Shown: piece by piece, positions 1-9,394 of the stretch | Layout: each line of letters begins with the position of its first letter | How positions within the stretch are numbered: position 1 is the stretch's first letter | Origin: Sphingopyxis microcysteis | Lineage (GTDB): Bacteria; Pseudomonadota; Alphaproteobacteria; Sphingomonadales; Sphingomonadaceae | NCBI RefSeq assembly: GCF_012274265.1 | Contig: NZ_JAANYY010000002.1 | Span: forward strand, 1,178,001 to 1,242,000 | Reading direction: 5' to 3' | DNA: 64,000 nt | Program-made: the position numbers and the translations under genes | The notes under the pieces: generated by a model | The model's database searches: none | The model's input: only the letters and a program-made list of their open reading frames with translations | What the model was told of the DNA's origin: nothing

Positions 1-220
1 GGAAATTGCGCTTTTCGCGGCGCCAGCGGTCGAGCACCGTCAGCCCGTCGATTTCGGGCAGGCCCAGATCGAGGATCGCGGCATCGTAATTTTCGGTCGA
101 ACCGAGGAAATGACCATCCTCGCCATCGGTCGCCAGATCGACGGCATAACCTGTCGCTTCCAGCGTCGCCTTTAGCTGCGGGCCGAGGGTGGGTTCGTCT
201 TCGACAATCAAGATCCGCAT
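1..220 (-). CDS. OmpR-family response regulator, N-terminal part (cut by window edge)
   Basis: Only the first 73 residues of the receiver domain lie in the window. The protein opens MRILIVEDEP, the usual beta1 strand with the acidic pair, and the phosphoacceptor Asp lies in AILDLGLPEIDG at about residue 51. This is the layout of the QseB/PhoP/TctD type regulators. The gene runs leftward out of the window, and a PepSY-protein gene lies just upstream in the same direction. That arrangement often continues into a sensor kinase gene, which would be off the left edge. The DNA-binding half is not visible, so the subfamily is inferred. Confidence 0.88.
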   Translation of the reverse strand, partial: MRILIVEDEPTLGPQLKATLEATGYAVDLATDGEDGHFLGSTENYDAAILDLGLPEIDGLTVLDRWRREKRNF

Positions 221-335
221 TCGGACGCCTTTCCTTGGCGGACCGGTGACCCCGGCCGCATGTTTCGACTGTGTATCAAGTCCGAACGATCATCGCAAAA
301 TGTCGTTGCGAAGCGCGTCGGCGATTTCGGAAGCT

Positions 336-644
336 TCAGGGTTTGCGGCCGACGATCCGGCCGGTGCGGGCATCGACATAGACGACGACGACCTGGCTGC
401 CGTCCATGAACTTCAGCGCATAGATCATCCGGCCCGCGTCGAACTGCGGCCCGCCGAGATAGGTCATCTCGCTATAAGGCGCGCGCGAACGGACTTCGGC
501 GATCAGCCGGTTGAGCGGAATGACCTGCCCCTGCGCCGCCGCATCGCGCAGATGATCCTGATCGCGATTGCCGCGCGCGGCCGCGGGTGCGCCTGCGGAC
601 AGTAGCAGGGCCGAAATGAGCGAGAAGATCAGGGTACGGGTCAT
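336..644 (-). CDS. PepSY domain-containing exported protein
   Basis: This is a 102-residue protein with an N-terminal signal peptide (hydrophobic stretch about residues 4-18, AxA-type site near residue 23). One PepSY repeat follows, recognisable from the pattern IAEVRSRAPYSEM then MIYALKFMDGSQVVVVYVD and the ending ARTGRIVG. PepSY proteins act in the periplasm, where they are thought to inhibit peptidases or to sense signals for neighbouring two-component systems. It precedes the response regulator by about 115 nt in the same orientation, so it is probably co-transcribed with it. The exact function is not shown by the sequence. Confidence 0.82.
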   Translation of the reverse strand: MTRTLIFSLISALLLSAGAPAAARGNRDQDHLRDAAAQGQVIPLNRLIAEVRSRAPYSEMTYLGGPQFDAGRMIYALKFMDGSQVVVVYVDARTGRIVGRKP

Positions 645-732
645 GGCCGTCTCTCTAATGCAAAGGCATTGAATAGGCGATGAATGGTCCGGTCAGCTGG
701 CGTTTCGCTTGTGCGTCGGGTCGACCGGGCCA

Positions 733-807
733 TGGTGGGCGCGGCAGGGATTGAACCTGCGACCCCACCCGTGTGAAGGGTGTGCTCTACCACTGAGCTA
801 CGCGCCC
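733..807 (-). tRNA. tRNA-Val (anticodon CAC)
   Basis: On the minus strand a complete cloverleaf can be drawn: acceptor GGGCGCG pairing with CGCGCCC, D stem GCTC/GAGC, anticodon stem CACCC/GGGTG with loop TTCACAC, and T arm GCAGG-TTCAATC-CCTGC. Loop positions 34-36 are CAC, which reads GUG valine codons. The 3' CCA is encoded. The gene lies downstream of hup and lon in the same direction, a neighbourhood common in alphaproteobacteria. Confidence 0.96.
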
Positions 808-967
808 GTCCGGGGATCGACCGAATGTCCGACGCCCGAAAGCCGGACGTCCATAGCCGCTGCGCCGATGATTGCAACGGCGATTTCGCCGAAATGGCCG
901 TCCGGATGCAAATCAGGCCGCAGCTTGCGCCGCGGCCTGAAATATTCTCACCCAAAGGGCTGGCCAA

Positions 968-1240
968 TCAGTTGACCGCGTCCTTGAGCGCCTTGCCGGC
1001 CTTGAACTTGGGCTGGTTCGATGCCGCAATAGTCATCGTTTCGCCGGTGCGCGGGTTGCGACCGGTCGATGCCTTGCGCTTGCTGACTGCGAACGTGCCG
1101 AAACCAACGAGACGAACTTCGCCACCCTTTTTCAGCGAACCCGTGATCGCTTCGAAAACGGCTTCGACCGCCTTGCTCGCGTCACCCTTGGTCAGGCCGC
1201 TCGAGTCAGCGACGGCGGCGATCAGGTCTTGTTTGTTCAT
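968..1240 (-). CDS. hupB: HU family DNA-binding protein
   Basis: This 90-residue protein is the standard size for HU. It starts MNKQDLIAAVADSSGLTKGD and carries the DNA-binding beta arm with GFGTFAVSKRKASTGRNPRTGE, the HU signature. HU binds DNA without sequence specificity as a dimer, bends it and helps compact the nucleoid. The gene follows lon by about 167 nt on the same strand. An AGGGG-type ribosome site stands just before the ATG. The HU call is firm; the alternative IHF is unlikely because the IHF-specific sequence features are absent and the lon-hup neighbourhood is typical of HU. Confidence 0.95.
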   Translation of the reverse strand: MNKQDLIAAVADSSGLTKGDASKAVEAVFEAITGSLKKGGEVRLVGFGTFAVSKRKASTGRNPRTGETMTIAASNQPKFKAGKALKDAVN

Positions 1241-1407
1241 GCCTAAGGAACCCCTGCTTTTGGTTGATTGAATGATTCATGGTCATGCCATGGGGCGCCA
1301 CTAACGCCGTTTCGCCCCGCCTTGTCAAAGCAAAAAAGGGCGAAAACGGCGGTTAAACGACGATTTTGCGACGAAAAGCAGGGCTGCGAGACGTCGATCC
1401 GCCGCCG

Positions 1408-3804
1408 TCAGTGGCGAATCGTCGTCTCGGGGTCCGTTCCCGGCGCCAGCGGCGGCGAAGCGGCGAGTTCGTCCGCCTCGGTCCATTCGATCGGCACGAC
1501 CGGGCTGACCAGCGCTTCCGCCAGCACCTGATCGACGTGGCTGACCGGAATAATCTTCAACCCGCTGGTGATATTCGCCGGGATTTCGACCAGATCCTTT
1601 TCATTTTCTTCGGGGATCAACACGGTCTTGATCCCGCCGCGCAGCGCCGCGAGCAGCTTTTCCTTGAGGCCGCCGATCGCCAGCACGCGGCCACGCAGCG
1701 TGACTTCGCCGGTCATCGCGACATCGCGGCGCACCGCAATGCCGGTCAGCGTCGAAATCATGGCGGTGACCATGCCGACGCCCGCCGACGGGCCATCCTT
1801 GGGCACCGCGCCTTCGGGCAAGTGGATATGGATGTCCTTGCGCGCGAACAGGCTCGGCTTGATCCCGTAACTCGGCGCCCGCGCCTTGACGAACGACAGC
1901 GCCGCCTGGACGGATTCGGTCATCACTTCGCCGAGCTTGCCGGTGGTCCGCACCTGGCCCTTGCCCGATGCGGTCACCGCTTCGATCGTCAGCAATTCGC
2001 CGCCGACCTCGGTCCAGGCCAGGCCGGTGACGGCACCGATCTGGTCCTCCAGATCGCCCATGCCGTGGCGATATTTGCGCACGCCCGAGAAGTCCGAAAG
2101 ATTGTCGGGCGTAATCGTAACGCTTTCCACCTTGCCTTCGAGAATGCGGCGCAGCGCCTTGCGCGCAAGCTTGGCGATCTCGCGCTCCAAGGTGCGAACC
2201 CCCGCTTCGCGCGTGTAATAGCGGATCAGGTCGCGCAGGCCTTCCTCAGTCAGCTCGAATTCGCCGTTCTTCAGCCCGTGCGCCTCGATCTGCTTGGCGA
2301 TCAGGTGACGCTTGGCGATCTCGACCTTCTCGTCCTCGGTATAGCCTTCGAGCCGGATGATCTCCATGCGGTCGAGCAAAGGCTGCGGCAGGTTCAGCGA
2401 GTTCGCGGTGGTCACGAACATCACGTCGCTGAGGTCGACGTCGATTTCCAGATAATGATCCTGGAACTTCGTATTCTGTTCGGGGTCGAGCACTTCGAGC
2501 AGCGCCGACGCGGGATCGCCGCGGAAATCCTGGCCCAGCTTGTCGATTTCGTCGAGCAGGAACAGCGGGTTCATCGTCCCCGCCTTTTTCAGGTTGGTGA
2601 CGATCTTGCCCGGCAGCGAACCGATGTACGTGCGGCGGTGGCCGCGGATTTCGGCCTCGTCGCGCACGCCGCCCAGCGACTGACGAATGAATTCGCGCCC
2701 GGTCGCCTTGGCGATGCTCTTGCCAAGGCTGGTCTTGCCGACGCCCGGCGGGCCGACGAGGCACAGGATCGGCCCCTTCAGCTTGTTGGTGCGCGCCTGC
2801 ACGGCCAGATATTCGACGATCCGATCCTTGACCTTTTCGAGCGCATAATGGTCGTCGTCGAGCACGGCCTGCGCCGCGGCGATGTCCTTTTTCAGCTTCG
2901 ACTTCTTGCCCCACGGCAGGCCGATCAGCGTGTCGAGATAATTGCGCACCACCGTCGCTTCGGCCGACATCGGCGCCATGGCGCGCAGCTTCTTCAGCTC
3001 GGCGTTCGCCTTGGCCTTTGCCTCCTTCGACATTTTCATGCCGTCGATCTTTTGCTGCAATTCAGCGAGGTCGTCGCCGCCCTCGCCATTGTCGTTGCCG
3101 AGTTCGCGCTGAATCGCCTTCAATTGTTCGTTGAGGTAATATTCGCGCTGGCTCTTTTCCATCTGGCGCTTCACGCGGCCGCGGATCTTCTTTTCGACCT
3201 GCAGCACGCCGAGTTCGCCCTCCATGAAGGCGAACACCATTTCGAGCCGCTTCGACGGCGTATCTTCGACGAGCAGCGCCTGCTTGTCGGACACCTTGAT
3301 ATTGAGGTTGCCCGCCACCGAGTCCGCAAGGCGCGAAGCGTCGTCGATCTGCGACAGCTGCACCGCGGTTTCGGCGGGCATCTTCTTGTTGAGCTTGGCG
3401 TAATTTTCAAACTGATCGACCACCGAACGCATCAGTGCGGCGGTATCGACGCTGTCGTCGACGGTGTCGGCGATCGGCTTCACGCTCGCCATCACCGTCT
3501 TGTCGTCATTCGTCAGCGCGACCAGCTTGGCGCGCTCCTTGCCTTCGACCAGCACGCGAACCGTGCCGTCGGGCAGCTTGAGCAGCTGCAGCACGGTCGC
3601 GATGACGCCGACGTCGTACAGGTCTTCGCGCTGCGGATCGTCCTCGCCCGGATCGAGCTGGGCGACAAGGAAGATTTCCTTGTCGCTTTCCATCGCGGTC
3701 TCGAGCGCGGCGACCGAGCGGTCGCGCCCGACGAACAGCGGCACGATCATGTGCGGGAAAACGACGATGTCACGCAGCGGCAGCAGGGGAAAAGATTGCG
3801 TCAT
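1408..3804 (-). CDS. lon: ATP-dependent protease Lon (La)
   Basis: The 798-residue protein matches full-length bacterial LonA. The N-terminal substrate-binding domain covers about residues 5-205. A coiled-coil linker follows, then the AAA+ module with Walker A GPPGVGKT at 351-358 and Walker B FLLDEID near 415. The C-terminal peptidase domain has the catalytic dyad Ser673 (PKDGPSAG) and Lys716 (GGLKEK), 43 residues apart as in E. coli. Lon degrades misfolded and regulatory proteins in the cytoplasm. A heat-shock-like promoter lies upstream (3868-3894), and hup and tRNA-Val follow downstream. Confidence 0.98.
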   Translation of the reverse strand: MTQSFPLLPLRDIVVFPHMIVPLFVGRDRSVAALETAMESDKEIFLVAQLDPGEDDPQREDLYDVGVIATVLQLLKLPDGTVRVLVEGKERAKLVALTNDDKTVMASVKPIADTVDDSVDTAALMRSVVDQFENYAKLNKKMPAETAVQLSQIDDASRLADSVAGNLNIKVSDKQALLVEDTPSKRLEMVFAFMEGELGVLQVEKKIRGRVKRQMEKSQREYYLNEQLKAIQRELGNDNGEGGDDLAELQQKIDGMKMSKEAKAKANAELKKLRAMAPMSAEATVVRNYLDTLIGLPWGKKSKLKKDIAAAQAVLDDDHYALEKVKDRIVEYLAVQARTNKLKGPILCLVGPPGVGKTSLGKSIAKATGREFIRQSLGGVRDEAEIRGHRRTYIGSLPGKIVTNLKKAGTMNPLFLLDEIDKLGQDFRGDPASALLEVLDPEQNTKFQDHYLEIDVDLSDVMFVTTANSLNLPQPLLDRMEIIRLEGYTEDEKVEIAKRHLIAKQIEAHGLKNGEFELTEEGLRDLIRYYTREAGVRTLEREIAKLARKALRRILEGKVESVTITPDNLSDFSGVRKYRHGMGDLEDQIGAVTGLAWTEVGGELLTIEAVTASGKGQVRTTGKLGEVMTESVQAALSFVKARAPSYGIKPSLFARKDIHIHLPEGAVPKDGPSAGVGMVTAMISTLTGIAVRRDVAMTGEVTLRGRVLAIGGLKEKLLAALRGGIKTVLIPEENEKDLVEIPANITSGLKIIPVSHVDQVLAEALVSPVVPIEWTEADELAASPPLAPGTDPETTIRH

Positions 3805-3867
3805 TACGGCTCCTGGACGGGCGCCACGACCGGACGCACCGCCCCTCTTATAGGGTGTTCCTCGCTA

Positions 3868-3894
3868 ATATGGCGTAACTTCGCACGCATTCAA
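3868..3894 (-). promoter_or_regulatory. candidate sigma-32 (RpoH) promoter of lon
   Basis: Read on the minus strand, TTGAAT and CGCCATAT are separated by 13 nt. This is close to the heat-shock consensus TTGAAA-N(11-16)-CCCCAT. It ends about 64 nt before the lon ATG. Lon is a classical RpoH target, which supports the reading, but the match is by eye only. Confidence 0.45.
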
Positions 3895-3932
3895 TGTCGG
3901 AGTGCTGAACGGGAAGAGCATAGAACCCTTCC

Positions 3933-4048
3933 CCGTTTGTCCTGAGGAGCCATTGAGCTCGTCGATATGGCGTCTCGAAGGATGCTCGCAGCGCGGGATC
4001 CTTCGAGACGGGCCTTCGACAGGCTCAGTCCCTCCTCAGGACGAACGG
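3933..4048. repeat. imperfect inverted-repeat element between lon and ybaB
   Basis: The 116-nt segment begins CCGTTTGTCCTGAGGA and ends TCCTCAGGACGAACGG, so its ends pair. Inside, GTCTCGAAGGAT and ATCCTTCGAGAC form a second inverted pair. It lies between the ybaB 3' end and the lon promoter. Its outer ends resemble those of the element at 31492-31570 (CCGTTCGT/ACGAACGG). It looks like a non-coding palindromic repeat and could fold in RNA downstream of ybaB. Confidence 0.75.
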
Positions 4049-4054
4049 TTGAAT

Positions 4055-4390
4055 TCAAAACGGCAGCTTGAAACCCGGGGGCAGCGGCAGGCCGCTGGTC
4101 ATCTTGCCCATTTCTTCGTTGCTCGCCCGGTCGGCCTTTTCGCGTGCGTCATTGAACGCGGCGGCGAGCAGGTCTTCGAGCATCTGTTTGTCCGAAGGAA
4201 CGATCAGGCTGTCGTCGATGCTGATCGACTTGATCCGGCCCTTGGCGCTCGCCAAAATCCGCACGAGCCCGCCGCCCGAGACGCCTTCGACCTCGACGCT
4301 GTCGAGCTTCGCCTGCGCCTCCTGCATCTGGGCCTGCACGGTGGCAGCGGCTTCCTGCGCCGCCTTCATCATTTCTTCGATCGATTTCAT
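4055..4390 (-). CDS. ybaB: YbaB/EbfC family nucleoid-associated protein
   Basis: At 111 residues this has the family length. It starts MKSIEEMMKAAQEAAATVQA, a helical N-terminus, followed by the conserved core VEVEGVSGGGLVRILASAKG and a helix with DLLAAAFNDAREKA. The family forms small dimeric DNA-binding proteins. Its ATG overlaps the dnaX stop by 4 nt, so the two are translationally coupled. The dnaX-ybaB pair is widespread in bacteria, often followed by recR, which is not adjacent here. Confidence 0.95.
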   Translation of the reverse strand: MKSIEEMMKAAQEAAATVQAQMQEAQAKLDSVEVEGVSGGGLVRILASAKGRIKSISIDDSLIVPSDKQMLEDLLAAAFNDAREKADRASNEEMGKMTSGLPLPPGFKLPF

Positions 4391-6099
4391 GCGTTCGACT
4401 TATGGCGATTGTCGGCGGGGTCTTCAAGACTGGCGTCGGGAAAAGCCGCCAGTGCGGCCTTCACCACCGGCAGTTCGCGAATCCGCGCATCATTGTCGGC
4501 GGCGGTCGCGGCGCGCACTTCGCCCAGGCTGGGCCGCGCATCGCCCTCCCCCGCCCTGACATGCCAGCGGCTGCCCGTCGCGGCAAACAGCGCGTCGCCC
4601 AGATCGCGCGGAAAAGCGGCGGACAGCGCCGGGTCGGCGGCAAAGACCAGCTCGCCCGGCGCAAGGTCGATGACCCGCACATGATCGTGCACCTGCACCG
4701 CCAGCCGATGATTGCCGCTGCTCTCAAGCAATTGGTGAATCTGCGCGATCGTCAGCGACGTGGCCGGACTTTCGGTCAGCGGTGCCGCCTCGGCGACCGG
4801 CGCTGCGAGGGCAGCCGTCTCGCCCCCGGGCGCAGCGGCGGGCGCCGCGAGCGGCATCGTCGGTAGCCGCCCCGATTCCAGCAACTTCGCCAGTTCGCCC
4901 GGATCGGGCATCGACGCGGCATAGATCACCCGCAGCAACAGCATTTCCAGATGCTCGAGCGGATTGTTCGCGCGCAGCACCTCGTCATGGCCCTTGAGCA
5001 GCAGCTGCCACAACCGGTTGAGCGGCGCGAACCCCAGCTTCTGCGCCCAGTCGCCGATGCGTTCGCGGTCGGCCTCGGCCAGCGCGGGATCGTCATGGCG
5101 CGACACCTTGGCCAGCGTCACCGCGTGGGTCAGGTCCATCAGCCCGCGCACCATCGCCACCGGCTCGATCCCCAGCGCATATTGTGCGCGCGCCAGATCG
5201 ATCGCACCGCCGCTGTCGCCGTCCAGGATCGACGCCATCAGATTGGCAATTGACGAACGATCCGACAGCCCGAGCATCACGCGCACCTGCGCCGCGCCGA
5301 TCATCCCGCCGCCATCTAGATCGGCATGCGCGATTGCCTGATCCAGAATCGACAGCCCGTCGCGCACCGAGCCCTCGGCGGCATTGGCGATCAGCCAGAT
5401 CGCCGGTGCCTCGGCCTCGACGCCTTCCTTCTGCAAGATCGCGCTGAAATGCGCGAACAGCATATCGGGGGTGATGCGGCGGAGGTCAAAGCGCTGACAG
5501 CGGGACAGCACCGTCACCGGCACCTTGTTCACTTCGGTCGTCGCGAACAGGAATTTGACGTGCGGCGGCGGTTCTTCGAGCGTTTTCAGCAATGCGTTGA
5601 ACGCGTTACGCGACAACATGTGCACTTCGTCGATGATGTAGATCTTGTAGCGCGCCGACACCGCGGCGTAGCGCACCGCCTCGATGATCTCGCGCACATC
5701 GTCGACGCCGGTGTTCGACGCAGCGTCCATTTCGATCACGTCGATATGGCGGCCCTCGGTGATCGCACGGCATGGTTCGCACACGCCGCACGGATCGATC
5801 GTCGGCCCGCCCTGGCCGTCGACGCCGATACAGTTCAGCGCCTTGGCGATCAGGCGCGCGGTCGACGTCTTGCCGACCCCGCGCACGCCGGTCATCAGAA
5901 ACGCATGCGCCAGCCGGTCGCGCGCGATCGCATTGCCCAGCGTGCGCACCATCGCATCCTGCCCGATCAGCTCGGCAAAGGTTTGCGGGCGGTATTTGCG
6001 GGCGAGGACGCGGTAGGGGCCCGAGGACGCGGCGGGCGCGGGCGTCTCCGGCAGGTCCATGCCCAGCATCGTCGGTTCGTCGTCGGCGGAATCGCTCAT
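4387..6099 (-). CDS. dnaX: DNA polymerase III subunits gamma/tau
   Basis: The 570-residue protein has the clamp-loader AAA+ core: RKYRPQTFAELIGQ near residue 34, Walker A GVRGVGKT at 71-78, a four-cysteine zinc module (ALNC then CGVCEPC), and Walker B IIDEVHMLS. An Ala/Pro-rich linker and a tau-like C-terminal region follow from about residue 410. DnaX organises the replisome and loads the beta clamp. No obvious A-run frameshift site like that of E. coli was seen, but this was not exhaustively searched. The gene overlaps ybaB by 4 nt. Confidence 0.97.
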   Translation of the reverse strand: MSDSADDEPTMLGMDLPETPAPAASSGPYRVLARKYRPQTFAELIGQDAMVRTLGNAIARDRLAHAFLMTGVRGVGKTSTARLIAKALNCIGVDGQGGPTIDPCGVCEPCRAITEGRHIDVIEMDAASNTGVDDVREIIEAVRYAAVSARYKIYIIDEVHMLSRNAFNALLKTLEEPPPHVKFLFATTEVNKVPVTVLSRCQRFDLRRITPDMLFAHFSAILQKEGVEAEAPAIWLIANAAEGSVRDGLSILDQAIAHADLDGGGMIGAAQVRVMLGLSDRSSIANLMASILDGDSGGAIDLARAQYALGIEPVAMVRGLMDLTHAVTLAKVSRHDDPALAEADRERIGDWAQKLGFAPLNRLWQLLLKGHDEVLRANNPLEHLEMLLLRVIYAASMPDPGELAKLLESGRLPTMPLAAPAAAPGGETAALAAPVAEAAPLTESPATSLTIAQIHQLLESSGNHRLAVQVHDHVRVIDLAPGELVFAADPALSAAFPRDLGDALFAATGSRWHVRAGEGDARPSLGEVRAATAADNDARIRELPVVKAALAAFPDASLEDPADNRHKSNA

Positions 6100-6138
6100 G
6101 GCATCGTCTTAGCCACGACCGCGCGAAAGACGAAGAGC

Positions 6139-7173
6139 TTAATCCAGTGCGACACCCAACCGTGCGGCCTCTGCCGTCCAGACCCCCGCAAGGGCTTTCG
6201 AGCGCGCGGTTCGCTGGAGCAGGTCGCTCGCGAGCAAGGTCGCGGTTTCGGCATAAGCTTCACATATTCGGCGAGAATCGTTGGATTTCCGGGCCTCCTC
6301 GAGCTGCGGCATCGATATGATCAGCCCCAGTACCGCGGCGAGCGGGTCGGCGGGCGCATCGTCGCGGCTCGCATCCTCCGCCGCAAACTGCAGTTCGTCG
6401 AGCTGTGCGGCATCGGCTTTGCCCGACTTCTCAAGCCGCCAGCGGAGCCATCGTGCCAGCCGGTCCCAATAGGCACGCTGGTCGGTCACCTGATCGACAT
6501 AGGGGTCGGCGCCGCCATCGAACACCGCCGCTGTCAGATCCCGTGTTGCCGCGTCCTTGCACTGGTCGGCGGTAATCGGCGTTGCCGTTACGGGCGGCGG
6601 CGGCACGGGGCGCTGCGCGTCATCGGGCAGAAAGCCTTCCGCTTCGCGTCTGTCGAGCGCCAGCAAGTCCGCCCGCGCGCACGCCAGCGTCAGCCGCCCG
6701 CCACGCCAGCTCAATCCTGCGTAGAGTAGCTCCGACGCTCCGTCGCCGCCGATCATCCTGCTGTAGAGGCGGTTGGCGTCGGCAATTTCGGGGGCAGAGG
6801 GTGCGGGCTCGCGAGGCGCATCATTGTCAAGGATCCAACCGGCCTTTTCGAGTGCCGATGCGACGGCCGCCTCGGCTGCAAGTCCCGCTTCCGGTTGGGC
6901 GATCTTGGCACGAAATTCGACCAGCATGAGCGCATCGGACCAGCTTGTCCTCACGAGATTCGCGCCCGTGAAAGGGGCATAGGCAGGGCCGAGCCTCACG
7001 GCAGCGGGACTTGGCTCCGCGGCAGTCCTTGCCGCGCCGAACCGATACGGTCCCGCTTGTGCCAACCCGCACAGCTCCGGCAATGCCGATCCCATGACGA
7101 TCGGTTCCGCCGCCACCGCCCGCCCCGACACCATTGCCAGCACCGCCGCCACGACAAGTCCGCACAGACGCAT
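6139..7173 (-). CDS. secreted protein of unknown function
   Basis: The reading frame is open further upstream, but the ATG at 7173 is chosen because the protein then starts MRLCGLVVAAVLAMVSGRAVA, a good signal peptide with AxA cleavage, and a GGTGGGGG stretch precedes it. The mature part (about 320 residues) has no domain I can name; its composition is Ala-, Arg- and Asp-rich and the pattern suggests helices. It is exported to the periplasm. The gene sits between the SRP RNA and dnaX, on the same strand, where many bacteria have those two genes adjacent. Confidence 0.72.
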   Translation of the reverse strand: MRLCGLVVAAVLAMVSGRAVAAEPIVMGSALPELCGLAQAGPYRFGAARTAAEPSPAAVRLGPAYAPFTGANLVRTSWSDALMLVEFRAKIAQPEAGLAAEAAVASALEKAGWILDNDAPREPAPSAPEIADANRLYSRMIGGDGASELLYAGLSWRGGRLTLACARADLLALDRREAEGFLPDDAQRPVPPPPVTATPITADQCKDAATRDLTAAVFDGGADPYVDQVTDQRAYWDRLARWLRWRLEKSGKADAAQLDELQFAAEDASRDDAPADPLAAVLGLIISMPQLEEARKSNDSRRICEAYAETATLLASDLLQRTARSKALAGVWTAEAARLGVALD

Positions 7174-7271
7174 GAATATCCCCCACCAAGTCCGAGAGGG
7201 GCTTGGCGGGCCTTTTGGGTCAACGCAAGGCCCGGCATGTACCGGACAGGTGGCGGTGCGTTTTGGAGGGT

Positions 7272-7360
7272 GGGAGCCGGAACGACCCGCAGCGAATTCG
7301 TTGCGGCTGCTTCCTTCCGGACCTGACCGGGTTGGCGAAGACTGCGTCCGCCCGACTCCC
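7272..7360 (-). ncRNA. ffs: signal recognition particle RNA, small bacterial type (4.5S)
   Basis: The minus strand carries the diagnostic loop-and-bulge segment GGTCAGGTCCGGAAGGAAGC followed by AGCC, which binds Ffh. The ends pair over nine positions, GGGAGTCGG with CCGGCTCCC (one T-G pair), closing a single long hairpin of 89 nt. Further pairs surround the apical AGGAAGCAGCC. The RNA partners Ffh to target membrane proteins co-translationally. Ends are set from the pairing and may be a few bases longer. Confidence 0.95.
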
Positions 7361-7450
7361 GCGGCGCATATGGCGGGGGTCGAGGGGAAATGCAAGATCG
7401 GCTCGATCGTCCGGGGTTAGGTCGGCTTCGGGGTGGAAAGCGGACGGAGC

Positions 7451-7641
7451 GATCCTCCCCGGAACGGGGAGGGGGACCAGCGAAGCTGGTGGAGGGGCAC
7501 CATCGGTTTGCCTTGCCGCCGAAGTCGTGATCCATTGCGACGTTCCCCGAACGCTTGGCTCTTCCAGCCCGGCGCTGCGGTAACCTCCTGTGCCCCTCCA
7601 CCACCCTTCGGGTGGTCCCCCTCCCCCGTTGGGGGAGGATC
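7451..7641. repeat. long inverted-repeat element upstream of moaC
   Basis: Two arms of about 50 nt face each other: one contains CTCCCCGGAACGGGGAG and GACCAGCGAAGCTGGTGGAG, the other CTCCACCACCCTTCGGGTGG and CTCCCCCGTTGGGGGAG. The ends GATCCTCCCC and GGGGGAGGATC pair. About 85 nt of unrelated sequence lies between the arms. The 560 nt from 7174 to 7733 hold only this element and the SRP RNA; I see no gene there. A related arrangement is at 37591-37766. Confidence 0.7.
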
Positions 7642-7733
7642 GGCTACGTCCGCAATCGGTCGTTTGTGGCCATTTGGCGCCACCCCCCCCATCTCCCCTT
7701 GCCTTTCCCACCCCACCTTGCTTCGCTCCTCCC

Positions 7734-8207
7734 ATGACCCTCAAACCGACTCATCTCGACGAAACCGGCGCCGCGCACATGGTCGACGTCGGTGCGAAAC
7801 CCGCCACCCAGCGCCGCGCCGTCGCCAGCGGCCGCATCAGCATGGCGGCGGACGCGCTGGAGGCGATCCGCAGCGGCAACGCGCCCAAGGGCGACGTCCT
7901 CTCGACCGCGCGCATCGCCGGGATCATGGCGGCCAAGCGCACCGCCGACCTCATCCCGCTCTGCCATCCGCTCGCGCTCACCAAGGTCGGCGTCGATTTT
8001 GCATGGGAAGCCAATGGCATCGCGGTCACCGCGACCGCCGCAACCAACGGTCCGACGGGGGTCGAGATGGAAGCGCTCACCGCCGCGTCGGTCGCGCTGC
8101 TCACGCTTTACGACATGGCGAAGGCGCTCGACCGCGCGATGGTGATCGGCGATATCCGGCTGCTCGAAAAGAGCGGTGGGCGTTCGGGCGACTGGCGCGC
8201 CGAATGA
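7734..8207 (+). CDS. moaC: cyclic pyranopterin monophosphate synthase
   Basis: The 157-residue protein shows MoaC hallmarks: [19 protein letters not shown] at the N-terminus, then [13 protein letters not shown] with the active-site His, and [20 protein letters not shown] with KALDRAM near the C-terminus. MoaC acts after MoaA in molybdenum cofactor synthesis, forming cyclic pyranopterin monophosphate. The ATG at 7734 is the first that gives the usual N-terminus; no strong Shine-Dalgarno is seen before it. The stop overlaps the moeA start (ATGA), so the two are coupled. Confidence 0.96.
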   Translation: MTLKPTHLDETGAAHMVDVGAKPATQRRAVASGRISMAADALEAIRSGNAPKGDVLSTARIAGIMAAKRTADLIPLCHPLALTKVGVDFAWEANGIAVTATAATNGPTGVEMEALTAASVALLTLYDMAKALDRAMVIGDIRLLEKSGGRSGDWRAE

Positions 8208-9394
8208 GCGCGTTGCTGCCGGTCGAAGCGGCGCAAGCACGATTGCTGGCGCTCCGCGAACCGCTGCCGACAGAGAAAATATCCTTTTCCGAATGTGTTG
8301 GTCGCTACACCTCGGACGATATTCTCGCGGCGCGCGATCAACCTGCCGCGCCGCTTTCGGCAATGGACGGCTATGCGATTCGCTTCGAAGACCTGCCCGG
8401 CCCCTGGACAATCACCGGCGAAAGCGCCGCGGGTACCGCGCCCGATCGCGGGGTGAACGCAGGCGAAGCGATGCGGATCTTCACCGGCGCGATGCTTCCC
8501 GACGGCGCCGATACGGTGGTCGTGCAGGAGGACGTCGCGGCCATTGACGCCGCGCTGGTGCTAACCGGCGACGGCCCGGGCGCCCACGGCCGCCATATTC
8601 GCGCGCGGGCCAGCGATTTTGCCGCGGGCGATTGCCTCCTCCCTGCGGGAACCCGCCTGACCCCCGGCGCGATTGCCGCCGCGGCGATGAGCGGCGCGGG
8701 CCAGCTCGCGGTCGGGCGCCGCCCCCGCGTTGCGATCCTGACCACGGGAGACGAACTCGTTCAGGCGGGGCGACCGCTCGCCCCGGGCCAGATCCCCGAC
8801 AGCAACAGCCCGATGCTCGCCGCGATGCTCGCCGGCGAACCCGCTATCGTCAGCCTGCCGCATCACGTCCGCGACGACCGCGCCATACTTACCAAGCTTT
8901 TGAACGAGTTGGCGCGACGTCACGACGTCATCGTCACCGTCGGCGGCGCGTCGGTCGGCGATCATGACCATGTCCGCGGCGCGCTTGCAGACGCGGGCGG
9001 GACCATTGATTTCTGGAAGATCGCGATGCGCCCCGGCAAGCCGCTGATCGCCGGAACGATCGGTGACGCCGCGCTGCTCGGCCTGCCCGGCAACCCGTCG
9101 TCGGCGTTCGTCACCGCGACGCTGTTTCTTCTGCCCCTCGTCCGCCATCTCGCCGGCGCGCGCGATCCCTTGCCCGCGATCCACCAAGCGCCGCTCGCAA
9201 TCGCGTTGGACGGCGGCGGCGCGCGCCGCGACTATCTGCGTGCGCGACTCGAGAGGGGCCGTCTCACCCCGCTGATCGGCCAGGACAGCGGCAGGACGTC
9301 GCCGCTCGCCGCCACGAACGCGCTGCTGATCCGCGAGATCGCTGCCCCGCCGCGCGATGCGGGCGCCTTGGCTGACTATATCGTCATCGCTTGA
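8204..9394 (+). CDS. moeA: molybdopterin molybdenumtransferase MoeA
   Basis: Starting at the ATG that overlaps the moaC stop, the protein has 396 residues, typical of MoeA. Visible signatures are [11 protein letters not shown] (domain I), [16 protein letters not shown], the MPT-binding domain with [17 protein letters not shown] and [11 protein letters not shown], and [10 protein letters not shown] near the end. MoeA inserts molybdate into adenylylated molybdopterin. It forms an operon with moaC, and lexA follows after 66 nt with its own promoter. Confidence 0.96.
   Translation: MSALLPVEAAQARLLALREPLPTEKISFSECVGRYTSDDILAARDQPAAPLSAMDGYAIRFEDLPGPWTITGESAAGTAPDRGVNAGEAMRIFTGAMLPDGADTVVVQEDVAAIDAALVLTGDGPGAHGRHIRARASDFAAGDCLLPAGTRLTPGAIAAAAMSGAGQLAVGRRPRVAILTTGDELVQAGRPLAPGQIPDSNSPMLAAMLAGEPAIVSLPHHVRDDRAILTKLLNELARRHDVIVTVGGASVGDHDHVRGALADAGGTIDFWKIAMRPGKPLIAGTIGDAALLGLPGNPSSAFVTATLFLLPLVRHLAGARDPLPAIHQAPLAIALDGGGARRDYLRARLERGRLTPLIGQDSGRTSPLAATNALLIREIAAPPRDAGALADYIVIA

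Noticed and set aside
1353-1367. TTAA-N7-TTTT between hup and lon as a CtrA box
   Set aside because: The second half has two mismatches and the position is not in front of a suitable start.
1366-3945. 859-residue open frame on the plus strand opposite lon
   Set aside because: It is the mirror of the lon codons; in GC-rich DNA the antisense frame of a real gene often stays open. Its composition (His, Arg, Gln, Asp) shows no domain.
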